Part shown: piece after piece, positions 1 through 8,543 of the stretch
Position numbering within the stretch: position 1 is the first letter of the stretch
Layout: each line of letters begins with the position of its first letter
Source of the DNA: Streptomyces sp. TSRI0107
Lineage (GTDB): Bacteria; Actinomycetota; Actinomycetes; Streptomycetales; Streptomycetaceae
Direction: 5' to 3'
Length of the DNA: 64,000 nt
NCBI RefSeq assembly: GCF_001905845.1
Contig: NZ_LIVZ01000002.1
Location: 496,001-560,000, forward strand
Notes under the pieces: model-generated
Database searches by the model: none
What the model was told of the DNA's origin: nothing
What the model saw: the letters and a program-made list of their open reading frames with translations, nothing else
Program-made: the position numbers and the translations under genes

Positions 1-258
1 TGTGGCGCGAAGAACCGGTACGCTGCCGGGCCCGTCGGGGCATCCTCCCTTGCCCCGCCGTGGCGCACCGAGTTGCCGGTGGCCTCGTTGACTGCCGGCA
101 GCACGTTCGCCGGGAACGGCGACCAGCACGGGTCGGGCCCGGGCCGCTTCCCCGCGGACGAACTGGCCCACGCCCTTCGCGTAGTCCGTCTCCGTCGTGC
201 AGGAGAGCCGGCCCCGGACAGGACCAAGGCGCCCGTGGCCGAGAGGCTACGGGCATGG

Positions 259-1485
259 TCACAGATACCGACGAATCGGCGTCACCGCCGCCTCCGCCAC
301 CCGCCGCGCCAGGGAACGGTGCCTCCAGCGCCCCGGCCTGATCGGCTCGCAGGCGGCGAGGTCCTCGTCGAAGTGCGCGTCGAGCGTCGCGGTCGTCTCG
401 GGATCGAGTACGGCGAGCATGACCTCCTCATCGTGGTTGAGGGACCGTCGGTTGAAGTTGGTCGAGCCGACCAGGGCGGTCACGCCGTCCACCGTGACGA
501 TCTTGGCGTGCATCATCGTGGGTTGGTACTGGAAGATGCGCACACCGCAGGCCAGGAGCTTCTCGTAGTGGTGCTGCCCGGCCAGCCGGCACACCCTCTT
601 GTCGGTGCGCGGGCCCGGCAGCAGGATCTCCACCCGGACACCGCGGCGGGCGGCGGCGCACAGCAGGCCGACGAAGAAGTCGTCGGGGCAGAAGTAGGCG
701 GTGGCCAGGCGCAGCCGCCGCTCGGCGCTCTCGATCACGACGCGCATCAGCGTCTGCATGTCCTGCCAGCCCAGGCTGGCCGAGCCACGCACGACCTGCA
801 CGACGGCCTCACCCGCCGGGGCGTGGTCGGTGAAGCGGTCGCGCTCGTCGAAGAGTTCGTCGTGGCACTCGGCCCAGTTCTGCGCGAAGGCCGCGGCGAT
901 CCCGTCCACCGCCGGTCCGCGCACCTCCACATGGGTGTCGCGCCATTCGTGCGGGCCGCGGGCGTCGCCGCACCACTCCTCGGCGATACCGACCCCACCG
1001 GTGAAGGCGAACCGCTCGTCGACGACGAGCGCTTTGCGATGGCATCGGTGGTTCTGCTTGACCGGGGACAACCACAAGGGCTTGCGGAACCAGGCGATGT
1101 GCACCCCCGCGCGGTCCATCTCGCGCAGCAGGCCGTCGTCGATGAGCCTACTGCCGAACCCGTCGAGCAGGAGCCGCACCCGTACCCCGGCGCGGGCCCG
1201 CTCGGCGAGCGCGCCGGCGAACTCGCGGGCGATGTCGCCCCTCCAGTAGACGAAGGTCATCATGTCGACGGTGTTGCGTGCCGCACGGATCCGGGACAGC
1301 ATCGCGGGAAAGATCTCGTCCCCGTTGCGCAGCACCGTGATCGCGTTGCCCTCGGTGGCCGCGATGCCGATGAGCCGCTCGAGCCTGCGCCGCAGCCGCC
1401 GGACGGCGTCGTCCGACGTCGGCTCTTCCGGTCTGGTCACCGCGGCGGTGCGCGGCATGCGACGCTCGTCCGCTGTCTCTGTCAC
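259..1485 (-). CDS. Phospholipase D-like / cardiolipin synthase family protein
   Basis: A 408-residue protein with two phospholipase D catalytic motifs: HRKALVVD in the first half and HAKIVTVDG near residue 325, each followed by the usual G-G or G-S-x-N segment (FTGG; VGSTNFNRRS). This is the arrangement of bacterial cardiolipin synthases and related phosphatidyltransferases, which join phosphatidylglycerol molecules or transfer phosphatidyl groups at the membrane. No N-terminal transmembrane helices are visible, unlike classical Cls, so it resembles the soluble ClsB-like branch. The start is a GTG at 1485 preceded by a G-rich stretch; an ATG nine codons later (1458) lacks a ribosome site. 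It stands alone, pointing toward the window edge. Family assignment is firm; the exact lipid substrate is not known. Confidence 0.85.
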   Translation of the reverse strand: MTETADERRMPRTAAVTRPEEPTSDDAVRRLRRRLERLIGIAATEGNAITVLRNGDEIFPAMLSRIRAARNTVDMMTFVYWRGDIAREFAGALAERARAGVRVRLLLDGFGSRLIDDGLLREMDRAGVHIAWFRKPLWLSPVKQNHRCHRKALVVDERFAFTGGVGIAEEWCGDARGPHEWRDTHVEVRGPAVDGIAAAFAQNWAECHDELFDERDRFTDHAPAGEAVVQVVRGSASLGWQDMQTLMRVVIESAERRLRLATAYFCPDDFFVGLLCAAARRGVRVEILLPGPRTDKRVCRLAGQHHYEKLLACGVRIFQYQPTMMHAKIVTVDGVTALVGSTNFNRRSLNHDEEVMLAVLDPETTATLDAHFDEDLAACEPIRPGRWRHRSLARRVAEAAVTPIRRYL

Positions 1486-2122
1486 GATTCCCCCCAGGAG
1501 GCGGCATGTCCCGGCCGCACGCCGGGCCCACCCTACGGATTGCCGTGCGCACCTCGGTCATACCGAGGGGACGACACCTTCCGCGCCACAGTGACGCAGG
1601 GCACAGGCGCCCGTGGACACGGCCGTGGCCGAGGCCGGGCCGAACGCTTCCCCTTCGGATCGCGCGTGCCGGCCTCTTGTCCGCGTTGAGCCCCACCCGA
1701 CGCGCGACCCGCACAGGCCCAGCCGAGCGCCTTCTGTTTTCGGCCAGCCGTACGGATCCCCCGCCGCGGTTTTCCCCGCTTCCACACAGCGTGCGCTCAA
1801 TGTGCTGAGCTGAGCCGATGTGCCGTGCGGCGGGCCCAAGAAAGGGAGCGAGCAGTGCTGCGAGGTTTCAAGAACCATATGAGCTCTTCGGACGGCGATC
1901 CGAACCACCGAATGCCCTGGATCGGCCCTCGTAGACGCCTGGATCGACGGTACGGATCGCGCCGGGTCAGCTGCGCCGCAGAGTTGCCCGGGTCTTCCCG
2001 GCCGTCACAGGCGAACACGCTCCTGGAGCGCGGCCGCACCCTCGCCCACCTCTCCCCCTGCTCGCCCTTCCGGGCTCTTCCCCGGGTCAGGAGCGCAAGC
2101 ACGGCGGCTGCGTGGTGCGAGT
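1486..2122. other. Intergenic region, no gene seen
   Basis: About 640 bases between two minus-strand genes. Short open frames exist on both strands, but they are arginine- and proline-rich and resemble no protein family, as expected for non-coding high-GC DNA. The promoter of the phospholipase D-like gene must lie in its left part. No clear terminator hairpin or mobile-element end was recognised. Confidence 0.4.
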
Positions 2123-3358
2123 TCAGCTCGGAGTGACCGTCACGATGTCAGGCGCGATCTCCAGTACCAGGAGCGCCGCCGCCACATGGGTCGGGTTGTC
2201 CTCCACCTTGACGGCCGAGAGCTCGTTGGCGCGTGAGACCCGCCGTTCGACGGTGTTGCGGTGCGCGTAGAGGTTGGCGGCCGCCCGGGTGGTGCTGAAG
2301 CCGCACTGCACGTAGGTGAGCAGTGCCTGCCGCAGCGCTGTGTCGGCTTCGGCCAACGGCCCGAGTGTGTTGATGACGAACCGACGTGCGCCGGCCCGGT
2401 CCCTCGTGAGCGCGTCGATCAGTTCCACGTCGCCGTAGGCGGTGAACCGCCGGTCGGACCCCAGCCGGATCACCAGCGCCTGCGCCGCGAGGGCGTCCTG
2501 GTGGCTGGACCGGAATCCTTCAAGTCCGCGTCCCGGTCTTCCCACCGCCGCGCGGACCTCGTCGGTCATCGCGAGGGCCTTCACCACATGGTGAATGTTC
2601 GGAACGGCCTCTCCCGAGAGCCAGATCCACCGCGACGTGGCGCTGGCGCGCGCCACCAGGGCGCTCCGGTCGCCGACGGAGGAGCGCACGGCGGCTATCG
2701 CCTCGTCCAGGGCTCCGGTCTGGCGAGGATCATCGATCCACAGGACGAGACCCACGTGCCACCGCCCCATCCGGTAACGCAGGCGCCCTTCGGCGAAGTC
2801 CTCCGCCATCGGTGCCCCACTGGCGATCAGCTGGATCATTGCGATCCCCTCGGCACCCGTATTCCCCATCGCCGCGGCGAGGCCGGCTTGCCGCAGGGCC
2901 GCGACGGAGTCGAGGGCGTACTGCACCAGCGACTGCCCCGTCACGTCCAGGACCCCCACGAGAAGCTCGGGGTCTGCGCAGTCCGCCACGCATTCCTCCA
3001 GCCATCGCCGCCAGCCGATCCCCAGGGCCACGCGCCAGGCAACGGCGAAGTCGGGCGCGATGCCCCGGGAGACGAGATCGTTGATGTACGCCGTGGTCCT
3101 CGGGCCGACGTAGGGCTCCACCCGCCGCCCCGGTTGCTGGACGTTCGCACTCAGCCATTGGACGAGATCGGAGCGGTTGAGCTCGCGGTCCTCCTCGACC
3201 AGCGATGCGTCCGCGAGGAGGGCGGGATCGTTCTGGGCGACGAGAGAGGGCCTTGCGAAGGCGTCGACCATGGCGTCCGTTTCCGTCAGCAGGCGCTGGC
3301 ACAGTGACCTGATCGCATCAGCGACCTCGCGGGAGGGCGGGGGCCACAGCTCTTCCAT
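2123..3358 (-). CDS. PucR-family transcriptional regulator
   Basis: A regulator of about 411 residues. The C-terminus holds the PucR-type helix-turn-helix, with the hallmark pattern of a sharp turn followed by AAANLYAHRNTVERRVSRANEL. The middle region is the weakly conserved GGDEF-like segment usual in this family, and the N-terminus is a helical sensor-like domain. PucR proteins typically control purine, polyamine or other catabolic genes and are often encoded beside them, which fits the catabolic genes to the right. I chose the ATG at 3358, preceded by agaggga; the frame stays open upstream to 3505, but those 49 residues look non-coding and would overlap the adjacent ADH remnant. The regulated genes are an inference. 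Confidence 0.8.
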   Translation of the reverse strand: MEELWPPPSREVADAIRSLCQRLLTETDAMVDAFARPSLVAQNDPALLADASLVEEDRELNRSDLVQWLSANVQQPGRRVEPYVGPRTTAYINDLVSRGIAPDFAVAWRVALGIGWRRWLEECVADCADPELLVGVLDVTGQSLVQYALDSVAALRQAGLAAAMGNTGAEGIAMIQLIASGAPMAEDFAEGRLRYRMGRWHVGLVLWIDDPRQTGALDEAIAAVRSSVGDRSALVARASATSRWIWLSGEAVPNIHHVVKALAMTDEVRAAVGRPGRGLEGFRSSHQDALAAQALVIRLGSDRRFTAYGDVELIDALTRDRAGARRFVINTLGPLAEADTALRQALLTYVQCGFSTTRAAANLYAHRNTVERRVSRANELSAVKVEDNPTHVAAALLVLEIAPDIVTVTPS

Positions 3359-3410
3359 GTTTTCAGTGTCCCTCTGCTCTCGGGGAGCCGACGGCTCCCG
3401 ACATGCCGTG

Positions 3411-3716
3411 TCACGGACAGACGAAAGGCCCGCCGGCGGCCTGGCCGACGGCAGTGACGTCCCGGGAGAGGACGACACGGTCGCTCTCGGTGAGGCCGGT
3501 GACACCCGGCTCCGCGGCGGTCACGACTCCCGATCCGCCGTGTCCGGAGACGAGAGGCGTCGGCACCTCCCCGTCCTCTCGCATGCGAGGGGCCTCCGAG
3601 CGACACACGTCCGCCGCGGTGACGCGAACCCCGGCTTCGCCCGTATGTGGATCGGCGAGACCGCCATCCGCCACCTCGACGGGCGTGGCCAGGTATGAGA
3701 GAACAACCGCGCGCAT
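3411..3716 (-). pseudogene. N-terminal remnant of a zinc-dependent alcohol dehydrogenase
   Basis: An open frame of 101 codons that reads as the first quarter of a medium-chain zinc alcohol dehydrogenase: MRAVVLS start, a GVCHSD-like site decayed to ADVCRSE, a GHEGAG site changed to GHGGSG, and GVTGLTESDRVVLS matching the corresponding segment of the intact dehydrogenase at 12965. Nothing of the cofactor domain or the structural zinc cysteines follows; the frame ends after about 100 residues. Altered zinc-site residues and truncation mark it as non-functional. It probably records an older, larger version of the catabolic cluster. Confidence 0.65.
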
Positions 3717-3738
3717 GGGTCTCCAGGGTCCGGGAGCT

Positions 3739-3755
3739 GTTTAGCAACACTAAAC
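3739..3755. promoter_or_regulatory. Palindromic operator, copy 1 (GTTTAG N5 CTAAAC)
   Basis: GTTTAGCAACACTAAAC is an inverted repeat with arms GTTTAG and CTAAAC. An almost identical palindrome lies at 6705-6727. The site is 187 bases upstream of the XRE-cupin regulator gene, and 22 bases upstream of the decayed ADH start on the other strand. A short AT-rich palindrome in very GC-rich DNA beside a regulator gene is the usual sign of an operator. Binding by the XRE-cupin protein is an inference. Confidence 0.6.
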
Positions 3756-3941
3756 GGCGGCAGATTTACCACGCCCCCGGTGGCGCCACAAGAGGTTCGG
3801 CGCCAAGGCTCCGCCGAAGGGGCGCACCGGCGGGCCGTGACGCGCATGCCTTAGCCTCATGTCACGGAGGGGGCTCGTCCGGGTCGGCCTGTCACCCGAC
3901 GGGCAAACGACCTCGGCCTCGGGACGGGCGGTGAGCACACG

Positions 3942-4550
3942 ATGTCCATCGACGACGGCAGGACAGCAGGCGGAGCGGCCGGAGGTGCCGCTGCCCTCGA
4001 AGCGTCCGCAGGTGCGCAGCTGAGGAGGATCAGGCTCAGCCGCGGGTTGTCGTTGACGGAGGTGGCGCGGCAGGCAGAGGTCACCAAGGGCTTTCTGAGC
4101 CAGTTGGAGCGTGGGCTCACCAGCGTGTCCGTCCCCACGTTGCTGCGCGTCTGCGAGGTGCTGCGGATCGGGGTCGGAGAGCTGTTCGCGTACCCCGACG
4201 AGCAGCTCGTGGAGGGCGGAAGCCGGATCGACATGGGCGGTGAAGGCGTGGCCGAGTACCTGCTCACGCCCGCCGGCACCACGGCGTTCCAGGTCTTCCG
4301 TTCCGTGATCGAGCCAGGCGGGGGGACCGGTGGCCCCTATCGGCTCGACACCGTCACGATCTTCGCGATGGGGCTGAGCGGCTCGACCCGTCTGATCGTT
4401 GGGGGCGAGACCCGGACGCTGTCGGCCGGCGTGTCCACCTCGTTCTCCGGTCGGACGCTTCACCAGTTCGACAATCCGGGTACGACGGTGAGCGAGGTCC
4501 TGTGGGTCCTGTCGCCTCCCCTGCCGCGCGTCGCGCGAGGACCGGCCTAG
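3942..4550 (+). CDS. XRE-family regulator with C-terminal cupin sensor domain
   Basis: A 202-residue two-domain regulator. Residues about 25-85 form an XRE helix-turn-helix (LRRIRLSRGLSLTEVARQAE, then VTKGFLSQLERG). The remainder is a cupin beta-barrel (GGGTGGPYRLDTVTIFAMGLSG; FSGRTLHQFDNPG) of the kind that binds small effectors. The best-known relatives include PuuR, which represses putrescine use. It faces the APC permease gene convergently and lies next to the amine-type catabolic cluster, so it is the prime candidate for its local regulator. Its stop codon TAG is part of the CTAG that forms the left boundary of a miniature inverted-repeat element. Matching palindromes at 3739 and 6705 are its likely operators. 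Confidence 0.85.
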   Translation: MSIDDGRTAGGAAGGAAALEASAGAQLRRIRLSRGLSLTEVARQAEVTKGFLSQLERGLTSVSVPTLLRVCEVLRIGVGELFAYPDEQLVEGGSRIDMGGEGVAEYLLTPAGTTAFQVFRSVIEPGGGTGGPYRLDTVTIFAMGLSGSTRLIVGGETRTLSAGVSTSFSGRTLHQFDNPGTTVSEVLWVLSPPLPRVARGPA

Positions 4551-4748
4551 GCAGTGTCTTTCCGATCATGCCGGGCTCGCGACGCCTGGCACCGCGCCTC
4601 GCCGCGTTGTCGTCACTCGCCGATTCCCCCAAGCTCTCGGCTCCGCTCGAGCAGGGGGGACCCCCATCGCACCGGCTCCCTCCTCCGCCTCGCGATGCAC
4701 GGCACCAGACACCGCTCCCTGATCCGGCCTGATCGACGAGACACCTAG
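4547..4748. mobile_element. Miniature inverted-repeat element 1
   Basis: A non-coding element bounded by CTAG at 4547-4550 and CTAG at 4745-4748. Its ends are imperfect inverted repeats (CTAGG..TGTCT..GATCA on the left, the reverse complement on the right). Internally it shares blocks with the element that follows (ccgcgttgtcgtca, ctccctcctccgcct, accagac.ccgctc), so the two are relatives. It also contains a G/C-rich hairpin at about 4626-4659. The left CTAG provides the TAG stop of the XRE-cupin gene. The boundary tetranucleotide fits the YTAR target duplication of IS5-type transposases, which is family knowledge and not shown here. Confidence 0.7.
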
Positions 4749-4934
4749 GCCCTGTCGTTTGGATCATCCCGGCGTCGCAGGATCTGGCACGCACATCTGC
4801 CGCGTTGTCGTCAGTCGCCGACGCGCCGCGTCGACTCCCTCCTCCGCCTTGCAGCTGCACGCACCAGACCCCGCTCGACTCGGCCAGGACGCACCGTCCC
4901 TCACAGCCGGGCTGATCCAAACGACAGGGCCTAG
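4745..4934. mobile_element. Miniature inverted-repeat element 2
   Basis: A 190-bp element with perfect 22-bp terminal inverted repeats: the left end 4745-4766 begins CTAGGCCCTGTCGTTTGG and the right end 4913-4934 is its exact reverse complement. It carries no gene. The left CTAG is shared with element 1, so the two lie head to tail without a gap. The right CTAG contains the TAG stop codon of the permease gene on the minus strand. Similar repeats are, from memory, common in Streptomyces intergenic DNA; a transposase acting in trans would be needed to move it. Confidence 0.8.
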
Positions 4935-6379
4935 AGCCGCTCGTAGACGGCCGGCCGGCGCGCCCGCAGAACGAGGGCCTGCACCGCGCCGGCCACGGCC
5001 GAGAGGGCGACGAGCCCGCCGATCACCCAGGCGCCCGTGGTGGTGCCGACGAGGAGCGGGAAGTTGGCGACCATCAGGCAGACCACACAGGCCAGGCCGA
5101 GGAAGGCCACGCCCGGGGCCACGACCGTGCGCCACACCGACTGCTGCTCTTCGCCGCGCCGGAAGAAACCGATGACCGCGAGGCTGGTGGCCGCCATCAG
5201 CAGGACGATGCCGAGGGTGGCGGCTCCGGAGAACCAGGCGTAGAGGTCCCCGATCGGGTCGAGGCCGAGCACGGCGACTACGACCGTGGTGACGAACGCG
5301 ACCGCCGAGGCGACGGCCGAGGACGCTGACGGCGCGCGGTGCCGGGGGTGAACGACACCCAGCGACGCCGGAAGCACGCCGGCCCGGGACAGTGCGAACT
5401 GGTAGCGCGTCACGACGTTGTGGAAAGCCAGTACGCAGGCGAACTGACTGGTGATCAGGAGCAGTTGCATCATGTCGGCCCAGACGGAACCGACGTAACT
5501 CTGCGTCAGCGAGAGGACCAGCCCCTCGGGGTCGGCCTGCGCGGCTCCGATCACCGCGTCGACGCCGGCACCCACCACGATCGCCCACACGGTGAACGAG
5601 TAGAAGACCCCGATCACCAGGATCGCGACGTACGTCGCCCGCGGAACCGTGGCGTCGGGGTCCTTCGCCTCGTTGCGGAACACGGCCGTCGCCTCGAAGC
5701 CGATGAACCCGAGGATGGCGAACATGACGCCGAGGCCCAGGGAGCCGGTTCCCGCGATCGAGGGCGACAACGGCTCGGCCGTCAGGCCATGGGCGCCGCC
5801 GTGGCCCACGATGCCGAAGTCCATGACCAGGAGCAGCAGGGATTCCAGCACCAGCACGGCACCGAGCACCTTGGCGCTCAGCTCGATGTCGCGATAGCCG
5901 AGGAAGGCGATGATGCCCAGCGAGAGGAGTGCCCACAACCACCACGGGGTTCCGGCGTCGGCGTACCGCTCGATGACGTTGCTCGTCGCGACGCCGACGT
6001 AGGCGTTCACCCCGACGAGCAGCAGCGTGTAGGAGAAGAGCGCGAGGGTCGCGGCGGAGAGACCGGGTATGCGGCCCAACCCGGCCTGGACGTAGGCGTA
6101 GAAGGCGCCCGCGTTGCGTACCCGTCCGGCCATCAGCGTGAAGCCGACCGCGAAGATCAGCAGCAGAACGGTGGACAGCACGAAGTACAGCGGCATCCCC
6201 GGGCTGCCGCTCACGGCGAAGGCGAGCGGCACCCCGCCGGCCACCAGCCCGAGCGGTGCCGCCGCGGCGACGACCATGAACACGATCTGCGACACGCCGA
6301 GTCCGCGGTTGAGCGGGTTGCCCGGTCCCGCTTGATCGCCGGGTGCTTCGACGTGCCCTGTCTTGGAGAGGTCGGCCAT
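4931..6379 (-). CDS. APC-superfamily amino acid/amine permease
   Basis: A membrane protein of about 482 residues with roughly twelve hydrophobic segments and the APC-type N-terminus: cytoplasmic leader, then LGVSQIVFMVVAAAAPLG as helix 1 and a helix-6 region with GFEATAVFRNEAKDP. Such permeases import amino acids or amines using the proton or sodium gradient. The start at 6379 (MADLSKTG) is chosen because aaaggtgg precedes it at good spacing; the frame continues upstream but without signal. It is divergent from the BVMO operon and convergent with the XRE-cupin gene, so it is the likely uptake system for the cluster substrate. Its stop codon lies inside the terminal repeat of an inserted miniature element, so the last residues may differ from the ancestral protein. 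Confidence 0.85.
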   Translation of the reverse strand: MADLSKTGHVEAPGDQAGPGNPLNRGLGVSQIVFMVVAAAAPLGLVAGGVPLAFAVSGSPGMPLYFVLSTVLLLIFAVGFTLMAGRVRNAGAFYAYVQAGLGRIPGLSAATLALFSYTLLLVGVNAYVGVATSNVIERYADAGTPWWLWALLSLGIIAFLGYRDIELSAKVLGAVLVLESLLLLVMDFGIVGHGGAHGLTAEPLSPSIAGTGSLGLGVMFAILGFIGFEATAVFRNEAKDPDATVPRATYVAILVIGVFYSFTVWAIVVGAGVDAVIGAAQADPEGLVLSLTQSYVGSVWADMMQLLLITSQFACVLAFHNVVTRYQFALSRAGVLPASLGVVHPRHRAPSASSAVASAVAFVTTVVVAVLGLDPIGDLYAWFSGAATLGIVLLMAATSLAVIGFFRRGEEQQSVWRTVVAPGVAFLGLACVVCLMVANFPLLVGTTTGAWVIGGLVALSAVAGAVQALVLRARRPAVYERL

Positions 6380-6704
6380 CTCGACCACCTTTCGGCTCAC
6401 CGGCCGATACCGGCTCGTCATGAGTGGATGAAGGAGTGGATGAGGGAGTGCGTGAAGCGGTACGCCCACGCGAAGCGAACCGGAGCGGCTCCCGCGCAGC
6501 GGGGCGAGGAGATCCGGTTTCTGCCTCTCCGGCTCAGCCCTGAGAAGACGTGGCCCCGAGCGGGACCCGGTTGCTCGTCGCTTCCTCACGGCCGCGACCG
6601 CGTGAGTGACAGCCGCGATCTGCCCCGCTCGATACGCAGTGGGTCCCGACGCGCGGCGAGGTCGTGACGACAGCGGGTTCGACCTCTGCGCACGACCGCG
6701 ACGA

Positions 6705-6727
6705 GGTGTTTAGTGGCACTAAACACC
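6705..6727. promoter_or_regulatory. Palindromic operator, copy 2 (23-bp perfect palindrome)
   Basis: A perfect 23-bp palindrome around one central base, with core GTTTAGTGGCACTAAAC at 6708-6724 and GGT/ACC extensions on both sides. It matches the palindrome at 3739. It lies in the roughly 630-base gap between the divergent permease (start 6379) and BVMO (start 7008) genes and could control either or both. Apart from this operator and the duplicated leader at 6870-7002, I see nothing else in this gap. Confidence 0.65.
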
Positions 6728-6869
6728 AGGGGTCAAACCTCTATCACGCCGACTTCACCGCGGCAATGGCTGCGGCAGGGCCGGCCGCCGCGCGGACGCC
6801 GCCCCGGCGCCCTGCTCCCCGAAGAGCCGAGCGCGGCTTCGGCCGAGGTCGCGTCGGACATCGCCGACC

Positions 6870-7002
6870 ACCGTATGGGCGCAGCGGTGCGATCGGCTTG
6901 TGCATCGTGCACCGGTCCCGGGCGAAGCAGGTGCCCGCTGTCGTTCTCGTCGGCGGTCGTGGCTGGCGACAGTGAGGCAACCGCCACAGGAACAGCGAGG
7001 AA
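6870..7002 (+). repeat. Duplicated leader, copy A (upstream of BVMO)
   Basis: About 133 bases ending in the ribosome-binding region of the BVMO gene. By hand alignment about 84% of positions match 24064-24197, upstream of the PhyH dioxygenase, with only one single-base gap. Fully conserved blocks include tgtgcatcgtgcacc (with the small palindrome GTGCA-N3-TGCAC), gtcgttctc, cgtggctggc and ccgccacaggaacagcgagga. It could be a transcribed regulatory leader, a promoter module or a small coding frame; one plus-strand frame ends GGRGW-x-x-stop in both copies. Confidence 0.75.
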
Positions 7003-7007
7003 ACGCC

Positions 7008-8543
7008 ATGACAGCTGAGGTGTTGGACGCCGTCGAGGAGTTCGACGTGGTGATCATCGGAGCAGGGATCTCCGGGATCGGCGCGGCCACCTATTTCAGC
7101 CGAGAGCTGCCCGACAAGTCTCTCGTCGTGCTGGAAGCGCGCGACAACATCGGGGGCACTTGGGACCTGTTCCGCTATCCCGGCATCCGCTCGGACTCCG
7201 ACCTCCACACGTTCGGTTACGAGTTCAAACCGTGGCGCCACGAAGCCGCGATCGCCGACGCTCACCTCATCAAGGAGTACCTCGAGGAGACGGTCGGGGA
7301 GAACGGTCTGGAGCGCCTCCTCAGGCTCCGCCACCGCGTCGTCCGCTCGGAATGGTCCTCGGCGGACTCGACATGGACCCTCACCGTCCAGACGACGAAC
7401 CCCGCCTCGGGAGAGACCCGGACCAAGACCATCCGCGCGGGATGGGTCTTCGCCGCCACCGGCTACTACCGGTACGACGAGGGATTCTCCCCTGAGTTCC
7501 CGGGGCGGGACGACTTCGAGGGCCAGATCGTTCATCCGCAGCACTGGCCGGAGGATCTCGACTACAGCGGGAAGAAGGTCGTCATCATCGGCAGCGGCGC
7601 GACCGCGATCACGCTGGTGCCGGCCATGGCCTCCGGGGCGGGCGCCGCACGGCACGTGACGATGCTGCAGCGCACCCCCACCTACGTCATGGCGCTCCCC
7701 CGCGTCGACAGGGTCGCCCTGACGCTCACGAAGCTGCTCGGGGAAAAGCGCGGGTACGCCGTGACGCGGTTCAAGAACATCTGGACCGAACACGCCGTCG
7801 TGAAGGGTCTGCGGACCTTCCCCAAGGCCGGACGAGCGCTGATCCGGCGCGAGAACATCAAGCGCCTCCCCAAGGGATTCGACGTCGACAAGCACTTCAA
7901 CCCGCCGTACGACCCGTGGGACCAGCGGCTGTGCCTGGCGCCGGACGGCGACTTCTTCGACGTGATCAAGGAGGGCAAGGCCTCCGTCGTCACCGACGCC
8001 GTGGCGAGGTTCAGCAAGCGCGGGATCGTCCTGGCGTCGGGCGAGGAACTGGAAGCCGACGTCATCGTCACCGCGACGGGGCTGAACCTGCGGCTCTTCG
8101 ACGGCATGCCCATCGTGGTCGACGGGCACCGGGTCGACATCGCGGACGCGCTCTGTTACCGCGGCATGCTGCTGAGCGGGATCCCGAACTGGGCGATGGC
8201 GATCGGTTACACCACCTCGTCGTGGACGCTCAAGGTGAGCCTGATGTGTCGCTACTTCATCGACCTGGTCCGGCACATGGACGCCCGCGGCCACGACACG
8301 GTGGTTCCGGTCGCGCCGTCGGGGACGAAGCGCAGGTCCGTCATGGACATCAAGGCCGGGTACGCCAAGCGCGGCGAGAAGCTCCTGCCCAAGCAGGGCC
8401 CCGAGAAGCCCTGGCGGATGGCGATGTCCTACCCCGAGGACGCCAAGGCCCTCCGCGGTCCGGTGGCCGACGAGCACCTGAAGTTCGGCACCGGTCGGGC
8501 GGCCTCGCGGCGGCCCGGTGCGAGGCGAGCGACCCATGCCTGA
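7008..8543 (+). CDS. Baeyer-Villiger type flavin-containing monooxygenase
   Basis: A class B flavoprotein monooxygenase of 511 residues. It has the N-terminal FAD Rossmann motif GAGISG near residue 15, the GGTWD segment, the Baeyer-Villiger fingerprint FxGxxxHxxxW (FEGQIVHPQHW, about residues 168-178) and a second dinucleotide motif IGSGAT near 191 for NADPH. Such enzymes insert an oxygen atom next to a ketone, giving an ester or lactone. The ATG at 7008 follows gcgagg; the duplicated leader ends just before it. It is first in a tight operon: the hydrolase start overlaps its last codons. Together with the amine oxidase and hydrolase, it suggests amine-to-ketone-to-lactone chemistry. The true substrate is not deducible from sequence. 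Confidence 0.9.
   Translation: MTAEVLDAVEEFDVVIIGAGISGIGAATYFSRELPDKSLVVLEARDNIGGTWDLFRYPGIRSDSDLHTFGYEFKPWRHEAAIADAHLIKEYLEETVGENGLERLLRLRHRVVRSEWSSADSTWTLTVQTTNPASGETRTKTIRAGWVFAATGYYRYDEGFSPEFPGRDDFEGQIVHPQHWPEDLDYSGKKVVIIGSGATAITLVPAMASGAGAARHVTMLQRTPTYVMALPRVDRVALTLTKLLGEKRGYAVTRFKNIWTEHAVVKGLRTFPKAGRALIRRENIKRLPKGFDVDKHFNPPYDPWDQRLCLAPDGDFFDVIKEGKASVVTDAVARFSKRGIVLASGEELEADVIVTATGLNLRLFDGMPIVVDGHRVDIADALCYRGMLLSGIPNWAMAIGYTTSSWTLKVSLMCRYFIDLVRHMDARGHDTVVPVAPSGTKRRSVMDIKAGYAKRGEKLLPKQGPEKPWRMAMSYPEDAKALRGPVADEHLKFGTGRAASRRPGARRATHA

Noticed and set aside
1825..2136. A 103-codon plus-strand frame in the first long gap
   Set aside because: Composition is dominated by Arg, Ser and Pro, no ribosome site and no family resemblance; it runs into the PucR gene's 3' end.
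3359..3505. An extended N-terminus of the PucR-type regulator (start at 3505)
   Set aside because: The extra 49 residues are Ser/Pro/Arg-rich, overlap the ADH remnant, and a ribosome site precedes the internal ATG at 3358.
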